Part shown: positions 24,731 to 36,792 of the stretch, one piece after another
Layout of the letters: each line of letters starts with the position of its first letter
Position numbering within the stretch: the stretch's first letter is position 1
DNA from: Purshia tridentata
Taxonomy: Eukaryota; Streptophyta; Magnoliopsida; Rosales; Rosaceae
DNA: 64,000 bases
NCBI GenBank assembly: GCA_003254885.1
Contig: QANT01008891.1
Location: 1 to 64,000, forward strand
Direction: 5' to 3'
Made by a program: the position numbers and the translations under genes
Notes under the pieces: generated by a model
Told to the model about the DNA's origin: nothing
Database searches by the model: none
What the model saw: only the letters and a program-made list of their open reading frames with translations

Positions 24731-27409
24731 AGTGTCTAACATTTCAACCATGTGAATCTGAATCTAAGAGGATAATCCGGATCGAGGTTGTTAGCATATG
24801 CTAGCTTACACACTAATTAATAACATATAAAGTGTAATGCTTTTCATTACTAATTAAACATGTAACATGTTATATTAATAAATTATGAATTTGGGGACAT
24901 ACATTCAAAAGATATTTTACATGATTGGTCAAAATTCAACTTGCAGTGTGAATACATATGCTACACTGTCTTACAAAAAATATTATCTCTTTATATATAC
25001 ATAATATATATGTCTGTAGTGTGATTACAAAAATATCCAATCCTTAAATAATATGTATTAAGGATAATATGTCTATATAAAAACCAATTTGTACTTTCAT
25101 ACATATAATGTGGTAGACCTAGAAATTTTTCTTCATGGAGCAAGATAATAGACATTGACTAATGTTTCCAACATCAAAAAATTTTAAAAAAATGACTAGC
25201 TTGTTGCTTGTCCTTGTTAGCTTGTTGCTTGCCCTTGTTGCTCCTTCATTGAGGCATTTCAACAAACATGTTGTCCCCATATCTCTAAATAAAACATCAA
25301 AACAAAATTTAAAGAGCATAAAATTTTAATGAGTGAAAAAATAGGGGAGTGGGAGCAATTGCCTATACTCGTCCTAACATGGGTCCCCCTGTATATATAT
25401 ATATATATATATGTTAAAGTACTATGGCACAAGTCACACATATGATTACGTTATTAATTAGGTTCATAATTTGATTGCTATACAACAATATATATAATTG
25501 AGAGTATTTCATATCGAAAATGTTTATCTTACAATATACATTAATTCATAATGCATTAGATACTAATTGTCTCAATGAGCAAAATATGTAAGTCTTGGAT
25601 GCCTGAGGGGGAACTTGTAGCCGAACCCAAGTCATATTTGAGTTTATTTAATTCTTCTCTGTTGTATATCATAAATATGCTCCTAGGACTTGTAATCCAG
25701 CGTAGTACACATGTTAGCAAAAATAGTGTTTGATATAGATTAGCAGAAGACTCGGATTGTAGTACTGCAAGTAGATATTAGAGAAGCTAGTCTTTGATAT
25801 CTCCTGACTTTGAGCTCGATCAGTTACACTTTTTGAAGAGACGAGGAAAGATCGAATTAATAAAGTCAATTGCTATCATTACCTATAATTAATCTAAGTT
25901 ATAGATCCTCAAACCGAACGGTTATCTTGCCACTTATTGCTATGCTAAAAGTCTTGATGTACTTGATTTTATAAAATGAAAAATAGGGAAAAAAAAACAC
26001 ATACACACAGAAATACACCATGCATTTATATATGTCATGGCCGGTGACTTGAAACACGGTTCAGCAAAAGCTGCAAAACGAAGGAATTAATTAATGAAAG
26101 GCTTCTAGGGCGTTCTAGAATATTGGCTGTCAGTTTGCACTGAATTAATAATCAACCAAATTAATTAAGAAGCTGAACAATATTAATTATTCGACCATAA
26201 TTTTGTGAGTATACTTTTAACGTTGATCTTAATTAATTAGGAAAATGAGAATTGATTCAAACAATTAATTAGAAATATGTTAAATGGTAAACTATATACA
26301 GTACCTTGCCTTTTAAATCTCTGGTAGTGTTTCGATACATTGCATACCAATCCATTCCAAGTACTAGAAAACAAATTTAATCCATGGAGTTTAGCATTCT
26401 TATTCTACTCATTGTCGGACAGCTTCATATCAACATCACACCGATGTCACATTAATTGATAGCTTAGTTTATTTTGCTGGATTCATGACCACATTTTCTT
26501 ATTTGACCAATCTAATTAAGTAATCAGTACTTAGTTACGTACATCTTTTGAAGTTGTCAGATTATTAATCTTAATTTCAGCATTAATAATATTGTCAAAT
26601 TATCAATCCGAACCAGAATAAATTAGATAGCCAGAGATGAGAGCATTTTCATTTCTTCGCTCATAAGTCTCTTTGTAAAGCTGAGTTGCTTTGCTGCGAT
26701 GGAGTCTCTGACATCATTAGCTGGATATATTCATTTTTTTTCAGCTTTATTCTTTAGCCAACAAGGAATCAAATTTTGGATTTATTAACCTCGTTTTTTT
26801 AATGACCAAAGAAACCTCTTCATGTTGTTCAAACGTAAGTCGGCTAAAGAATAATTATACTCATTTATTCTTCAAACTACCTGCAAAGCCAAATCCACCC
26901 CCGGCGATATCAACGATACAAGAGAGAGTTTCAAACCCTCGTGTTTTATTATTAATTACTTTTGTTTGTGTAGTTGCCTTTAATTCCACTCAAGGAATAT
27001 ATAAAAGTTAAAAGAAATAAAAATTAAAAGTCCACCTTTATAATTATGTTTTAGTATTGTCATACGAAAGTGTTTGGAAATCATTTCACTTTCAAAAAAA
27101 ATAAAGAACTTATTTTAATAAAAATTATTTTTAATAAATAAGATATTAATACGGGATATAAAAGAATTCAATTTTAGACTACAAAAATTTAAAAAAAATT
27201 TCAATTTTGTTAAAATTTAGTCGAAAATAATTTAATTTTTAACAAAATTTTAACAATTTCAATTCGACAATATTTTAAAACCTCTGAAAAATATAAAATT
27301 TCGGTACAAGTATATAAATTTTGGGTCTGTAACACTCTGCTACAGAAAGTCTCCGTTTCACACTTCACACTTACACTTCACACGACCACATATTTCATCA
27401 TCTAAATTC
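24731..27409. other. intergenic region upstream of the phytosulfokine gene
   Basis: AT-rich. An AT dinucleotide microsatellite lies at about 25391-25413. Short ORFs (25119-25319, 26802-27011) show no known motif. No other structure is supported. Confidence 0.45.
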
Positions 27410-27417
27410 TATAAATA
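27410..27417 (+). promoter_or_regulatory. TATA box of the phytosulfokine gene
   Basis: TATAAATA lies 74 bp before the ATG, implying a leader of about 45 nt. Confidence 0.65.
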
Positions 27418-27490
27418 CATTGATCTCACTCTCTTTGCTTCGTGTCCACCAAGTTATATCCCTACCTTTTATAGAACAAAAGAATTAAAG

Positions 27491-27849
27491 ATGGCCAGAT
27501 TGAAAGCCTTGTTCTTCCTAGTCCTCCTCCTCTGCTCTACTTTAGCCTATGCAGCCAGAACAGAACCAGCTTTTTCAGCACCAAATTCTGACAAAAACCA
27601 ACTTGGGGTTAGTTGAATCTAGCTTCACGTTTTTCATGATCTTAGTCTTGTATATGCATTTTTATTACTGGGTTTATGAGATTGACGTGTTTGTATTTTT
27701 GTGTTGATTAGGGCGTTGAAACAGAGCAAGTTGATGAGGTGGTGGTGGATGAGAACTGTGAAGGTGTTGGGGAGGAGGAGTGCTTAATGAGAAGGACTCT
27801 AACTGCTCACATCGATTACATCTATACCCAGAAACATAATAAACCATGA
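27491..27849 (+). CDS. PSK: phytosulfokine (PSK) precursor
   Basis: Two exons (27491-27607 and 27712-27849; GT at 27608, AG at 27710-27711, phase 0) encode 84 aa. An N-terminal signal peptide is evident (residues 1 to about 21, with the hydrophobic run [15 protein letters not shown]). After an acidic spacer, the conserved C-terminal block [19 protein letters not shown] leads into D-YIYTQ (residues 75-79), the exact PSK pentapeptide. The Asp just before the first Tyr is the usual context for tyrosylprotein sulfotransferase. The mature sulfated peptide is secreted and perceived by PSKR LRR receptor kinases, promoting cell expansion and tempering immune responses. Length and the single intron match the family. 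No ORF longer than 60 aa covers it because it is split in two. Confidence 0.96.
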
Positions 27850-28440
27850 ACTTTTTTCGTTCACTACATGAATTGTGATTATATATGTAAGACTTGTTAG
27901 CAATAACAAGAAATGTTCATGACTAGCAATCTAGCTGATATAATTTTCTCACTGTTTTTCTGGGGGGCTGGGTTGAATTATTATCATAATCTTTTTGTTT
28001 TATTCTCATTTTTACTTGCAATGATAAGAGAATGATAGTGAATGCAACTTGAAAACCATTAAAAATGGCTCTCTTATAGCATAACTATTTTCGTCTGCTA
28101 AAGTGGGAATGATCCTTACATGGTGGTAAAGAATGATGATCAATTGGGAGAGCAGTCTTCTTTATATTTTGCAGATTGGTACAGTTATGTTAATCGGTTC
28201 ATATTCTTTTATCAGACGGTCTGAGTCTCACAACATAATCATAAGAGAAAACCATATTCCCATATTGTCTAGTTGTACATTTTCGTATCAATTTTCTTCT
28301 AAAAACAATGTCCTGCTCATTACCGAACCTTTGTAGAGGTGAGTGGTGTCTATTATCCACTCACTCCCATCCAACCAAGTGTTATCTATTAATTTGATTT
28401 AGTAACTCATTTTATTCTTTTATATGTTTTTCAATATGTT
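27850..28440. other. 3' flank of the phytosulfokine gene
   Basis: Likely 3' UTR followed by AT-rich intergenic sequence. The ORF at 28133-28336 has no recognised motif. Confidence 0.4.
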
Positions 28441-28550
28441 GGATAGCCTAATTGGAAAGGTCGTGGAACTGCCCATTCTGCACCCAAATTTGATTTCCCC
28501 TTCTCCCAAATGGCTCTATGCTTTAATAAATAACAAATTAAAAAAAAAAG
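28441..28550 (+). mobile_element. tRNA-derived SINE-like insertion
   Basis: A RNA polymerase III-like box A, TAGCCTAATTGG (28444-28455), is followed about 30 bp later by a box-B-like AAATTTGATTTCC (28486-28498) and then a poly(A) run (about 28540-28549). This is the order and spacing of tRNA-related SINEs. No convincing target-site duplication was paired. Confidence 0.5.
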
Positions 28551-29239
28551 GTGAGATAGAATGTTGAATAAAATACCTCAAAAAAAATGAAATAGGCAAT
28601 TTGTTGGGCAGAAAAAAAGTTTCCATATCCCCATTTAGACCCACTTTGCATGTAATTTCCATCTGTTTATTTGCTGCTGCTTTCAACTGCCACTTTTGGT
28701 TTGTCAAATTAATTGGGAGTTAATTAGCTAGGAAGTAACCAGAAGATCGAACTGGTACAATTAGTGAGTGTAGTTGGACTGCTTGTAAATTTAATGCTGG
28801 TCTATCGCTCACTCTCTACCTACATGTGCATGTAAGATATTCATCGTGAACAACTACTTAAAAGTAATTGCAACTGGGGCTTTTCGGTCGTTCTTTTTTT
28901 TCTCAAATTAAAGATCGATGAAAAGCACCAAAAGCCACTGTTTGACTATGGATAATGGTTGAGTAACACGTCATTAATTAATTGCAACATTTTTGCTGAA
29001 TGAGTAATAGGTGAATCCAACTCAAAAGTTTGAAGTTAACAAGTGACACGGTTTTATTTTTGCCGCCCTCCAAGCCAGCTAGTTAGTGAAGTCCAAAACT
29101 TATCAAAGTTGATGCTCGAGTTTGAATAAATTAAGTAGGTTCTAAATGACGGATCTAGATTTTCTGTTTTTTATTTTTGTATGTTTTTGCTTGAGTTTTA
29201 GTATTTGTTATGTATCTATTATTTAAGAGTACGTAGAAG

Positions 29240-29369
29240 ACAAAAGATGAAAGAGATTTTTATTTTTTTTATTACAGGGGAGGGGAAGAGTTTAAACTCG
29301 AATGTGTAAAGGAAACTTTTATCTCGGCCAATTAGGTTAATCTCAATTCACAAAAGATGAAAGAGATTT
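29240..29369 (-). mobile_element. short SINE-like insertion with 20-bp target-site duplication
   Basis: The 20-bp sequence ACAAAAGATGAAAGAGATTT is present at 29240-29259 and, identically, at 29350-29369. The 90-bp insert (29260-29349) reads on the minus strand from AATTGGCCGAG through a box-B-like ACATTCGAGTTTAAAC to CCCCTCCCCTGTAAT and an A-rich tail. The tail next to a perfect duplication shows retroposition on the minus strand. The body is short, so it may be a 5'-truncated SINE. Confidence 0.75.
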
Positions 29370-30091
29370 ATAATACTTTTTGAGTGCGAGTAAAATTACT
29401 TAAAGTCTTGAATTTTCCACGGATAAGATTAAAACAAACAAAAACAAAGCAAGTATGAAATTCAAATCCCTGAATATTTAATAAGTTAATAGAAAGTTAA
29501 ACTTGAGATGAGTCATCTCATGTTTATTATATGTGAGTGTCATACACTAGCTAACTAGCACTAATATTATGTGACATGCTAACATGATATTACATCCAAA
29601 TCAGTTACAATAATAATCAATAAAGAAATTTTTTATCAAAAAGTTATAGCTTTTAGAAGATTCAAACTTAACTTAGTTGAAAAATATTTTCTTAGCAAAG
29701 AGGCTAGTATGTTATATTGAAAAACTATCAATAATTTAGACTATTGATAATTTAATCAAGTAAATTCTTGATTTAAAATGTAGTGTAACAATATAACTTT
29801 TTAAAGAAAACAGTACTCTAATTTTGGTATCACGATCAAAAATCGTATCTAAACATATATTGTGCACTTCTTATCATTTTGTTGCCTGCTATATATTATG
29901 TTAATTAAACGCTTAGAAAAAATGTTAATATGAGGAGTGTATATACGAACTCTACATGTTGGCCTCCCCTCCCACTTATCGTTATGGGCCACTCTAGCAT
30001 TTGACTATTCCAACATGCACGCACAAATTTTATGGTCCTTGCATTAATTGCATCCGTTGAACTTTATATGCAATTTGCATGCGATTGTTTT

Positions 30092-30163
30092 GAGCATTCA
30101 TATATCTTTTTTTTTTTGGGTTAACTGGGAGGTCAAAGACCCCAAGAGAGCATCCATATATCT
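30092..30163 (-). mobile_element. 40-bp poly(A)-tailed insertion with 16-bp near-perfect duplication
   Basis: GAGCATTCATATATCT (30092-30107) and GAGCATCCATATATCT (30148-30163) differ at one base. On the minus strand the insert between them ends CCTCCCAGTTAACCC and then about eleven A bases. It is probably the 3' end of a truncated retro-element. Confidence 0.6.
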
Positions 30164-30743
30164 AACAACAAAGTATCACTCCAAAATTACCTGCATCGTT
30201 GTTAAGTAATAATGTTATAAAGCTTATATGCCCATCACTAAGTTACAGTATGTTTATTAATCTATGTTAATTTATCAAATAATTTGACAATATAACAATC
30301 AATTTAATCAATAATTTAGATTTACAATCTAACAACATTATAAAAGAATATTTTCGCACTGAACAATATATATAAGTAATACTAAAATTAATTAAAAGAC
30401 GTACATGTGCCTTGCCGTGATTAAAAATTGCATGAACCTAAATTAGAATGTGAAAGCCGATATTCACCAACCTTATTCTAGTCAACTGCCTCAGGATAGT
30501 AGTGGCTTTGCAACTTGCCAGTGCGTGTGCACCCATCCCATGCTATAGTGGTCCTCCAACCAAGTCGGCTAAAACTTTAGGGACGGTGCAAAAGCAACCA
30601 TCTCATGTGTCAAGACTATGACCAACAAAAATTGTTATGGATAAATATCCGTCATACATTGAGAACAATATATAACTTACAATAATAATGTTAATACAAC
30701 GTGAAACTTGAGTTATTGACTGTCATACAAACTTAACACAAAA

Positions 30744-30857
30744 TTACTAGCTTAAGGTTGACTTTTACTTAGTTAAACTAAAAAATAACGAGTGATTTTT
30801 TTACTAGCTTAAGATTGACTTTTACTTAATCAAACTAAAAAATAACGAGTGATTATT
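30744..30857. repeat. two-copy 57-bp tandem repeat
   Basis: The copies at 30744-30800 and 30801-30857 both contain TTACTAGCTTAAG and ACTAAAAAATAACGAGTGAT and differ at only a few positions. They sit in AT-rich intergenic DNA. Confidence 0.8.
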
Positions 30858-31353
30858 TTATTTGACATGTTCTATGAAGCATACTCTCATAATGTAGTGT
30901 AATTCAAAGTATAAATGATTCACTTTATTGATAAAGAATGTCCCATAGGGGATGCCGGCTACTCTGCAAACGTTTACATGATATATAAACAGATCTAATG
31001 GCCTCAAGACTATACCCTAAAATAAAAAAGGATAAACATGGCGGTGCAAAATGATAAAATCCAAACACAGCATGATGCAACTTCTTGTCATAATTGACGG
31101 ATCCTCACTCAGAGTCACACTTGTTAATGGGCTTTAGTCCCGAGTCCATTAGTTTTCTAACCAACCCAAATAAAATTGAATCAAAAATCTGAACCTACTC
31201 CCAAAAAAACGACGAAACAAATTTCCAAAAATTGTATAAATCGATCTGTATAAAACCTCTAAAACCCTCGAAAAGCAACAAGCTGAAAACCCCTGAATCT
31301 TGAAAAGCAAAAGCACACAAATTGCAAGAGATACCAGAGTTGTTGTATTGAAA

Positions 31354-33584
31354 ATGTTTGGTCGAAGAAAATTCCTCTCGTTTCCTTTGGTGATTGGAGC
31401 AGTCGTGTAAGTTCCTTTTTCTTTAATACAAAAGTTTAGTTCTTTACAAATGAATTTGAGTTTGATAATTACAAAATTGAGCTATCCTTTATGTGATATT
31501 GAGTTTATCAGCTGCCAAGTTGAAGAACGCTCCACTTTGGTCTGCTGGCTTTGTCCCAGATCGATATGCTTACACATATTTAATAGTTTTTTTTATTGAG
31601 GCATAATTTTTCTAATGACCCATAATTTAGTTCCTTTTTCCAATCTGATTTGCTTGAATTGAAAACATGTATGGATCAGTGTTTTACTGTTTTTTGGATA
31701 TCACATTGTTTATTCTTATCATCCATTTACATAGTGAATTAGAAATGCAAAAGGGAAGGTAAATGGCAAAGTGAAGTTTTATAGAATTCAAAACAATTGT
31801 GTTCCCTTTCCCACTGTTAATTAAAGCAATGAAAAGGGAAAGCAAAATCATTACTTTGCGTGTCTATTATCTTTTGTGGTGACTGGTTATTAATAGAATT
31901 CAGGACATTTGTATTAAGAATTAGCACATAAGATTTGCCTCTAGATTCGTTGAAATCTCCTTCGTAAGCAATCCAAAATGTGGCTATAATGCTGCACTCA
32001 TAGGACAGCTAGGCTTAGTTTACGAGTAAATTCTTCAATGACCAAGATTGTTTGCAGCAACCACTGTTTTCCTCTTGTTTATAATGTTTTGCTTTTCTTT
32101 TTCTTTTCTTCTATCATTTTCCTTATGGTTTTTCACACGGGTAATTTGGGAACCAGGGGTTGATATAACAATCTGCCTCTTAAAAGGATCTCAAATAGAA
32201 CACCATGCATTATTTTCAAACCCTAGTTGAAGTAAGTATTCAAAATTGGAGCTGTCTTTTTGGTCCACTGTAAAAGTATTACCGTGAGCAACTTATCAAT
32301 TATCAGAGAGTTTTAATTCTGTTATCTCATTCCGTCAATTATCAATATTTTTGATATTATGCAACCACTATGGTGTGGATCACAATGTCTATTTGCCTTT
32401 TTTCCAAAAAAAAAAAAAAAAAAAAANAAAAAAAAAAAAAAAAAAGCATTCTTCTATCTGTTTATTGGATTGGTGATATTACACTCTTGAAGTAGAGGTA
32501 CTTCTGTCGCTGGGTGTGTCTGTGGTTGCACATGCATATCATTTTTGTGCTCTAAATACTTGAGATGGGATTTTCAATAGGTAGTAATGGGGAGATCTTG
32601 AAGCATACTGGTGCAGAAAGTTTAGTGACTTTTCCAGAAACAGTTGAATTACTAAACATAACCTGCCTTTATATTTGCACCTCTACCAGTAAGCGTATAT
32701 CGTTCCTTTTACTATGATTTCTACACATGATGAATCTGTATTCTGTATTGAGATATACAAGCCCTCTAGTTGAATGAATTTCAGAATTGTAGCCCGACTC
32801 TTCTAACTGCATTCAATCCCATGGCTTCTTTTCTCTAATTCGTTGGTCATGTCACTGTATTTTCTGTCAATTGTCTAACATTAAGACTGGGAGACCTTCG
32901 TCTAGTTTACTGTTAACTAGGGAATTGTTAAAATAAATGCATTTCATATCAGGTAGAGCCATAGTTGGTTGTGTATTATGACACAGAATGGAAATGAAGG
33001 TAGGCTAGATCCCGTTCCTGTTGCACGGATTGATTATGGAGGAATTTAAGTTATCATTAAATATTAAATTCGGTTCATGATCCAAATATTATAAGTGATA
33101 AAACCTAGAAGCTGATAAAGCTTCAGATAGTTGGTAAAACAATGTGGACAACCTTCTGCTTTAAATGTCCAGTGGAAAAAAAGGGAGCAAGGGCGCAATC
33201 TTCTTTCAGCTAAGAATGGGTTAATCAAAGTATTAATATTGTGTTGATATTTCTGTCATTTCTTTTATAAGAATACTTCTGTCATTTAGCCTCCTTGAGG
33301 GTATCATGGTATGCTGTTAGTGTGCCTTAATTTGTTCCCCTCATATTTGCAGTCAGCCTTAGAAACCTGTGTTCCTGATGGAATCTGCTTCAAATTTTAA
33401 ATGTTTCAATGTGATTGATCTGATTTTAAGTGACATTCAAGATGACTCAATAAAGGTATATGGCATATGCAGGATTGGAGTTATTTCAGGCAAGGCAATA
33501 TTTGGACCCCCACTTGATGACTACTGGAAAAAGAAGCAACAGGATGAGGCATCTGCAAAGGAGACTGATACAAGCTCAACTTAA
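31354..33584 (+). CDS. 54-aa single-pass membrane protein
   Basis: Two coding exons are inferred: 31354-31406 and 33473-33584, with a GTAAGT donor and a TATGCAG acceptor. Joined, they give 54 aa with an intact frame. The start (MFGRRKFLSF) is basic. One hydrophobic helix spans the exon junction (about residues 9-24). A conserved-looking GPPLDDYWKKK follows, then an acidic Ser/Thr-rich tail. This fits a small organelle or endomembrane anchor protein, but I cannot name its function. The 2.07-kb intron contains a 40-base poly(A) run with an N at 32427. Its place between a PSK gene and an ACR1-like gene matches what I recall of the small gene At5g65880 (between PSK5 and ACR1). An RNA read across the junction would settle the model. 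An extra exon in the intron cannot be excluded. Confidence 0.65.
32406..32445. repeat. poly(A) tract with an ambiguous base
   Basis: About 40 A bases are interrupted only by N at 32427, inside the long intron of the 54-aa protein gene. The length is likely uncertain in the assembly. Confidence 0.85.
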
Positions 33585-35205
33585 CCGATATAGTATCGAA
33601 TTTCCTCATGTTTGACCGTATCATAGACGTGCAAATCGGGGGATGGTAATTAATTCAACTTTTGCCCTCTACCAGTCCCCCCTCCCCCTTCTTTCTCAAA
33701 GAAAAAAGGATGAAGGCAACAGCTAAGTGTTGATCTTCTGGGATCCCCGACTGTTTGTGGAAACTGTCATAGTCAAAGAACAAAGTAATTTGAATTTGCT
33801 CAATTGTATTTGAGCTTTGCTGATATAAATTGCCCTACTGTAAAATTATTTTTTAACAGACCAATAAATAGCAAAAAGGCTTGTTACGCTTGTACATTTT
33901 TTTATCTTTAAATGATAATTCTTTTCTATTCAAATTCTTCATGATGTTTCTTATAACTCTTTGCTTTCTCCCTTTTTTCTTTGCTTATATTTTATGTGTT
34001 GACATCTATTCTACACATAAGAAGGGGCTGACCTGTATTATTCAATAAGGATATTTTCTTGGAACTTTATCGATGAAGAGTCTGTTTCCGTAATGATAAG
34101 ACTCTGAAAATTAGACTACTTTTTGTTGTTTGTTTAATAATAAAAACCACTCCAATAACAAGAATCCAATATCCTAAAAGTTGCTGTAGTTTCTGAGAAG
34201 GCAAAACTATCCAAAATGGGTGATGAGTTTGACATCATTTTGATAATAGAAGATGATGATGTATGGATTAGGATCTGGAAATGAACATTGGCCTCTAGTA
34301 TAACTGCCCAACCCAAATAGCACTTTATACTTGAATTCTGTTGTTCCCTCTTACCAACAAGGCAAGCAAGTTTCCATGCAGCAGCACACAAATAGGAAGG
34401 GCCTATCTACTTTTAGGCTGGTTTATGTTATTTTCTGACAAATAGCAACAAACTTCATAGCTGCGAAAGTAAAACTCCCAAGTACCCTAATACAATATGG
34501 CCCAAAAATACAACTATAAAGTAAATATGATTAACACGACATAATATAAATCAGCACAAGTAGCAATCTACAAAAATGAAATGGTTTACTATATCATTTG
34601 CAATCCATCCGAACAGATGTTTTGAAGCTTGATACTACTCCTGGTTGTTAAGTTTGCTTCTATGACTGGATTAAATCAAATTCACTGTGAATTGCAGTGG
34701 ACTTTGAAATCTTTGAGTTGGTCTGGTAGAAATGAGAATCTCAAATTGAGAGGAATTGCCAGCAGGTTACCATGCAGAGCTATAAAACAGCTTGATATAC
34801 ACACTGCTACACAAGAACCAACACCTACACCTATCTCTTTTAAAGCATGGAGAAGAAATTGAAAACTACAATAACATGTAAATCGTATACTCAGTGCAGC
34901 TGCACAAACAAAAGTAACAGATAGCTGTAATTATATAAAATAACTTCTAAATTTTCCAATTTCAAGTATATTGTTTGTCATTCAGCTGTAATACAAGACC
35001 AAATCTTGACACCATTGCCCAAAGAACAATGAATTTCTTTCTTTACAAATTATAAAACATTTGTTCTCACAAACATGAATAGAAATTCTCCATCAGTTAA
35101 CTCCTTTAATCCTAAAGAAATTTGTGAATTTTGGACAAAATATACACCGGCATCTACCAAACAAGCAGTTGCACAACAATAATTTTCGCACATGTACTTA
35201 ACAAG
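33585..35205. other. space between convergent genes (3' UTRs and AT-rich DNA)
   Basis: This region lies between the stops of a plus-strand and a minus-strand gene, so both 3' ends should be here. The ORFs at 34134-34391 and 34629-34862 lack motifs and were not accepted. Confidence 0.5.
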
Positions 35206-36498
35206 CTAAGCTTCCACCAAAACCCATGGACTGTCTATTACGTGTAAACACAAAGATAGACATATGGTAGCAATAACAGAGGACTTTGCAACAGCATATC
35301 TCACAATCTCAAGACCCCTGTCAACAGTTTCCTCACGAACAGAATTAACACGTTGTTTCATCCGATCAAATAGTTTCTCCAACAAAAAATCCAAGAATGA
35401 TCTAACGGTTTCAAATGTAACCCTCCCAGTCAAGTCAAGAACAAGCCTCCTATTGCTTGGCACTGCCAAAGTAGAGGAAACTTTACCAATCCACCCACTA
35501 TCTTTTCTCTGACCATTTACATTTCTTGCTTCTGAACCCATTGATAATGCATGTTGCCTCAATTCCCCATCTCTAGCCGGAGTTGGGCCTTCATAAATAG
35601 CCAAATAAGAACTCGAATTCAAATTCAATGAGTTCCCATTTGAAGTTGAATTTGTTAACACTTGGTGAGATGTTCTAACAAGAGTTTCCACCGCACCATT
35701 ACAGACGGATAACAACATGTCTCTCACTTTCGTTTCGTGCTTGGGGTTAGTTAACCCAGAGAAGATTTCATCATAGGAGTTGATATCCATAGTCTTATCA
35801 AGGTAAACAGCAACCGCTGTGCTCACAAATAACTGGATACAATCACCAATTAGGTCTCTACACTTTTCGCCACAAACCACATTCACCCATCTTGGAACAT
35901 CATTCATTTGCGAAACAAAATGGTCCATACTAGCGGAATTGTTCGAATTAGACCCTCCACCAGACTGGCCATCTGAATAGTAAGCTAAAACCAAATTCCT
36001 AGCAAAGCTTCCAACCACAACCGAAGCAAAACCAGACCCGGCAGTGGTAAAAAGCTTATCCATAACCTGGTCTGTGAAGCCTGAATTACTAGAAACTCCA
36101 TCATCACCATGACTCTTCGTAGCTGATCGATAACCCCGCAAAACTCCCAAAGTTACAGCCTGTGTGACCTTAATAACTGACTCCGAAAACTCCTCGGACC
36201 TTGTGATTTTCGAAACTTGCTTCAAGCTATTTGGAATTTGGTCAGAATCAGATTGCAGAAAGTCCTTCAAATCTTTAGAGACAACTCCTATTGACTCAGC
36301 AGAGTCTGAAACTACTTCAGCTATAGAAACCAAAGCACCTATAAGCTTCAAAATTCTTTTTCTTTTTTGAGACACTGATGGCAAGTGATAAACCCTATAC
36401 ACACCATAACCAGAGAAGCCTAAAGCGGCCATTACAAAGAGCCACTTCTTCCTTTTACGGGCATGATCAAAACCCTTTTTCACCAATTTCAGGTCCAT
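35206..36498 (-). CDS. PHLOEM PROTEIN 2-LIKE A10-type protein
   Basis: A single-exon gene for 430 aa. The ATG at 36498 is chosen; the open frame starts one codon earlier at a TTG. The N-terminus [19 protein letters not shown] is strongly basic. A hydrophobic stretch follows (residues about 19-38, [20 protein letters not shown]), likely a membrane anchor, then a basic KRKR. The next part ([34 protein letters not shown]) is the hallmark of proteins annotated as PP2-A10-like, such as At1g10150, At1g59510 and At3g49790. The C-terminus ends with another hydrophobic run ([16 protein letters not shown]). Despite the name I see no PP2/Nictaba lectin motif, and the biochemical role is unknown. It lies upstream of a BSD gene and next to the PSK block, as in Arabidopsis chromosome 3. 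Confidence 0.88.
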   Translation of the reverse strand: MDLKLVKKGFDHARKRKKWLFVMAALGFSGYGVYRVYHLPSVSQKRKRILKLIGALVSIAEVVSDSAESIGVVSKDLKDFLQSDSDQIPNSLKQVSKITRSEEFSESVIKVTQAVTLGVLRGYRSATKSHGDDGVSSNSGFTDQVMDKLFTTAGSGFASVVVGSFARNLVLAYYSDGQSGGGSNSNNSASMDHFVSQMNDVPRWVNVVCGEKCRDLIGDCIQLFVSTAVAVYLDKTMDINSYDEIFSGLTNPKHETKVRDMLLSVCNGAVETLVRTSHQVLTNSTSNGNSLNLNSSSYLAIYEGPTPARDGELRQHALSMGSEARNVNGQRKDSGWIGKVSSTLAVPSNRRLVLDLTGRVTFETVRSFLDFLLEKLFDRMKQRVNSVREETVDRGLEIVRYAVAKSSVIATICLSLCLHVIDSPWVLVEA

Positions 36499-36725
36499 CA
36501 AGAATCCGAAATCTCAAGGACCCAATTTTGATTTTGATTGAAGCTTTAAACCGGCTATTAAGTTCCTTAGAAAAGAGTGTAAAGACGAAGTTTTTACCTC
36601 AACTGAGTCCCCAATATTTGAGGAAAGCTTCTCTGTTCTGCATGGTCCTGATGAAACGAAAAATCAATAATATTCTATTATTTTCAAGATAGCCATTAAA
36701 TGGGCAACTGGGTTTTTATGGGGAG

Positions 36726-36753
36726 GTCTTTATAAAGTTTATTATCACCATGT

Positions 36754-36791
<38 letters not shown>
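36726..36791 (-). promoter_or_regulatory. TATA-like element and (CT)n tract before the PP2-A10-like gene
   Basis: Minus-strand TTTATAAAG (about 36727-36735) lies about 230 bp before the ATG. A pure (GA/CT)n microsatellite (36757-36791) sits just upstream of it. GA repeats are bound by plant BPC proteins. Alternatively, CACACAG followed by GTTCG near 36796 and TTTCATCAG near 36650 could be the borders of a 5' UTR intron, which would place the tract inside that intron. Confidence 0.4.

Positions 36792-36792
<1 letters not shown>

Larger units (their letters stand above)
29370..31353. other. intergenic region between the SINE-like insertion and the 54-aa protein gene
   Basis: AT-rich and without supported genes. 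It contains a small poly(A)-tailed insert (30092-30163) and a two-copy 57-bp tandem repeat (30744-30857). Confidence 0.45.

Noticed and set aside
29570-29720. Possible further SINE with box-B-like TTTGAATCTT on the minus strand
   Set aside because: Box A and target duplications are too weak in this AT-rich context.
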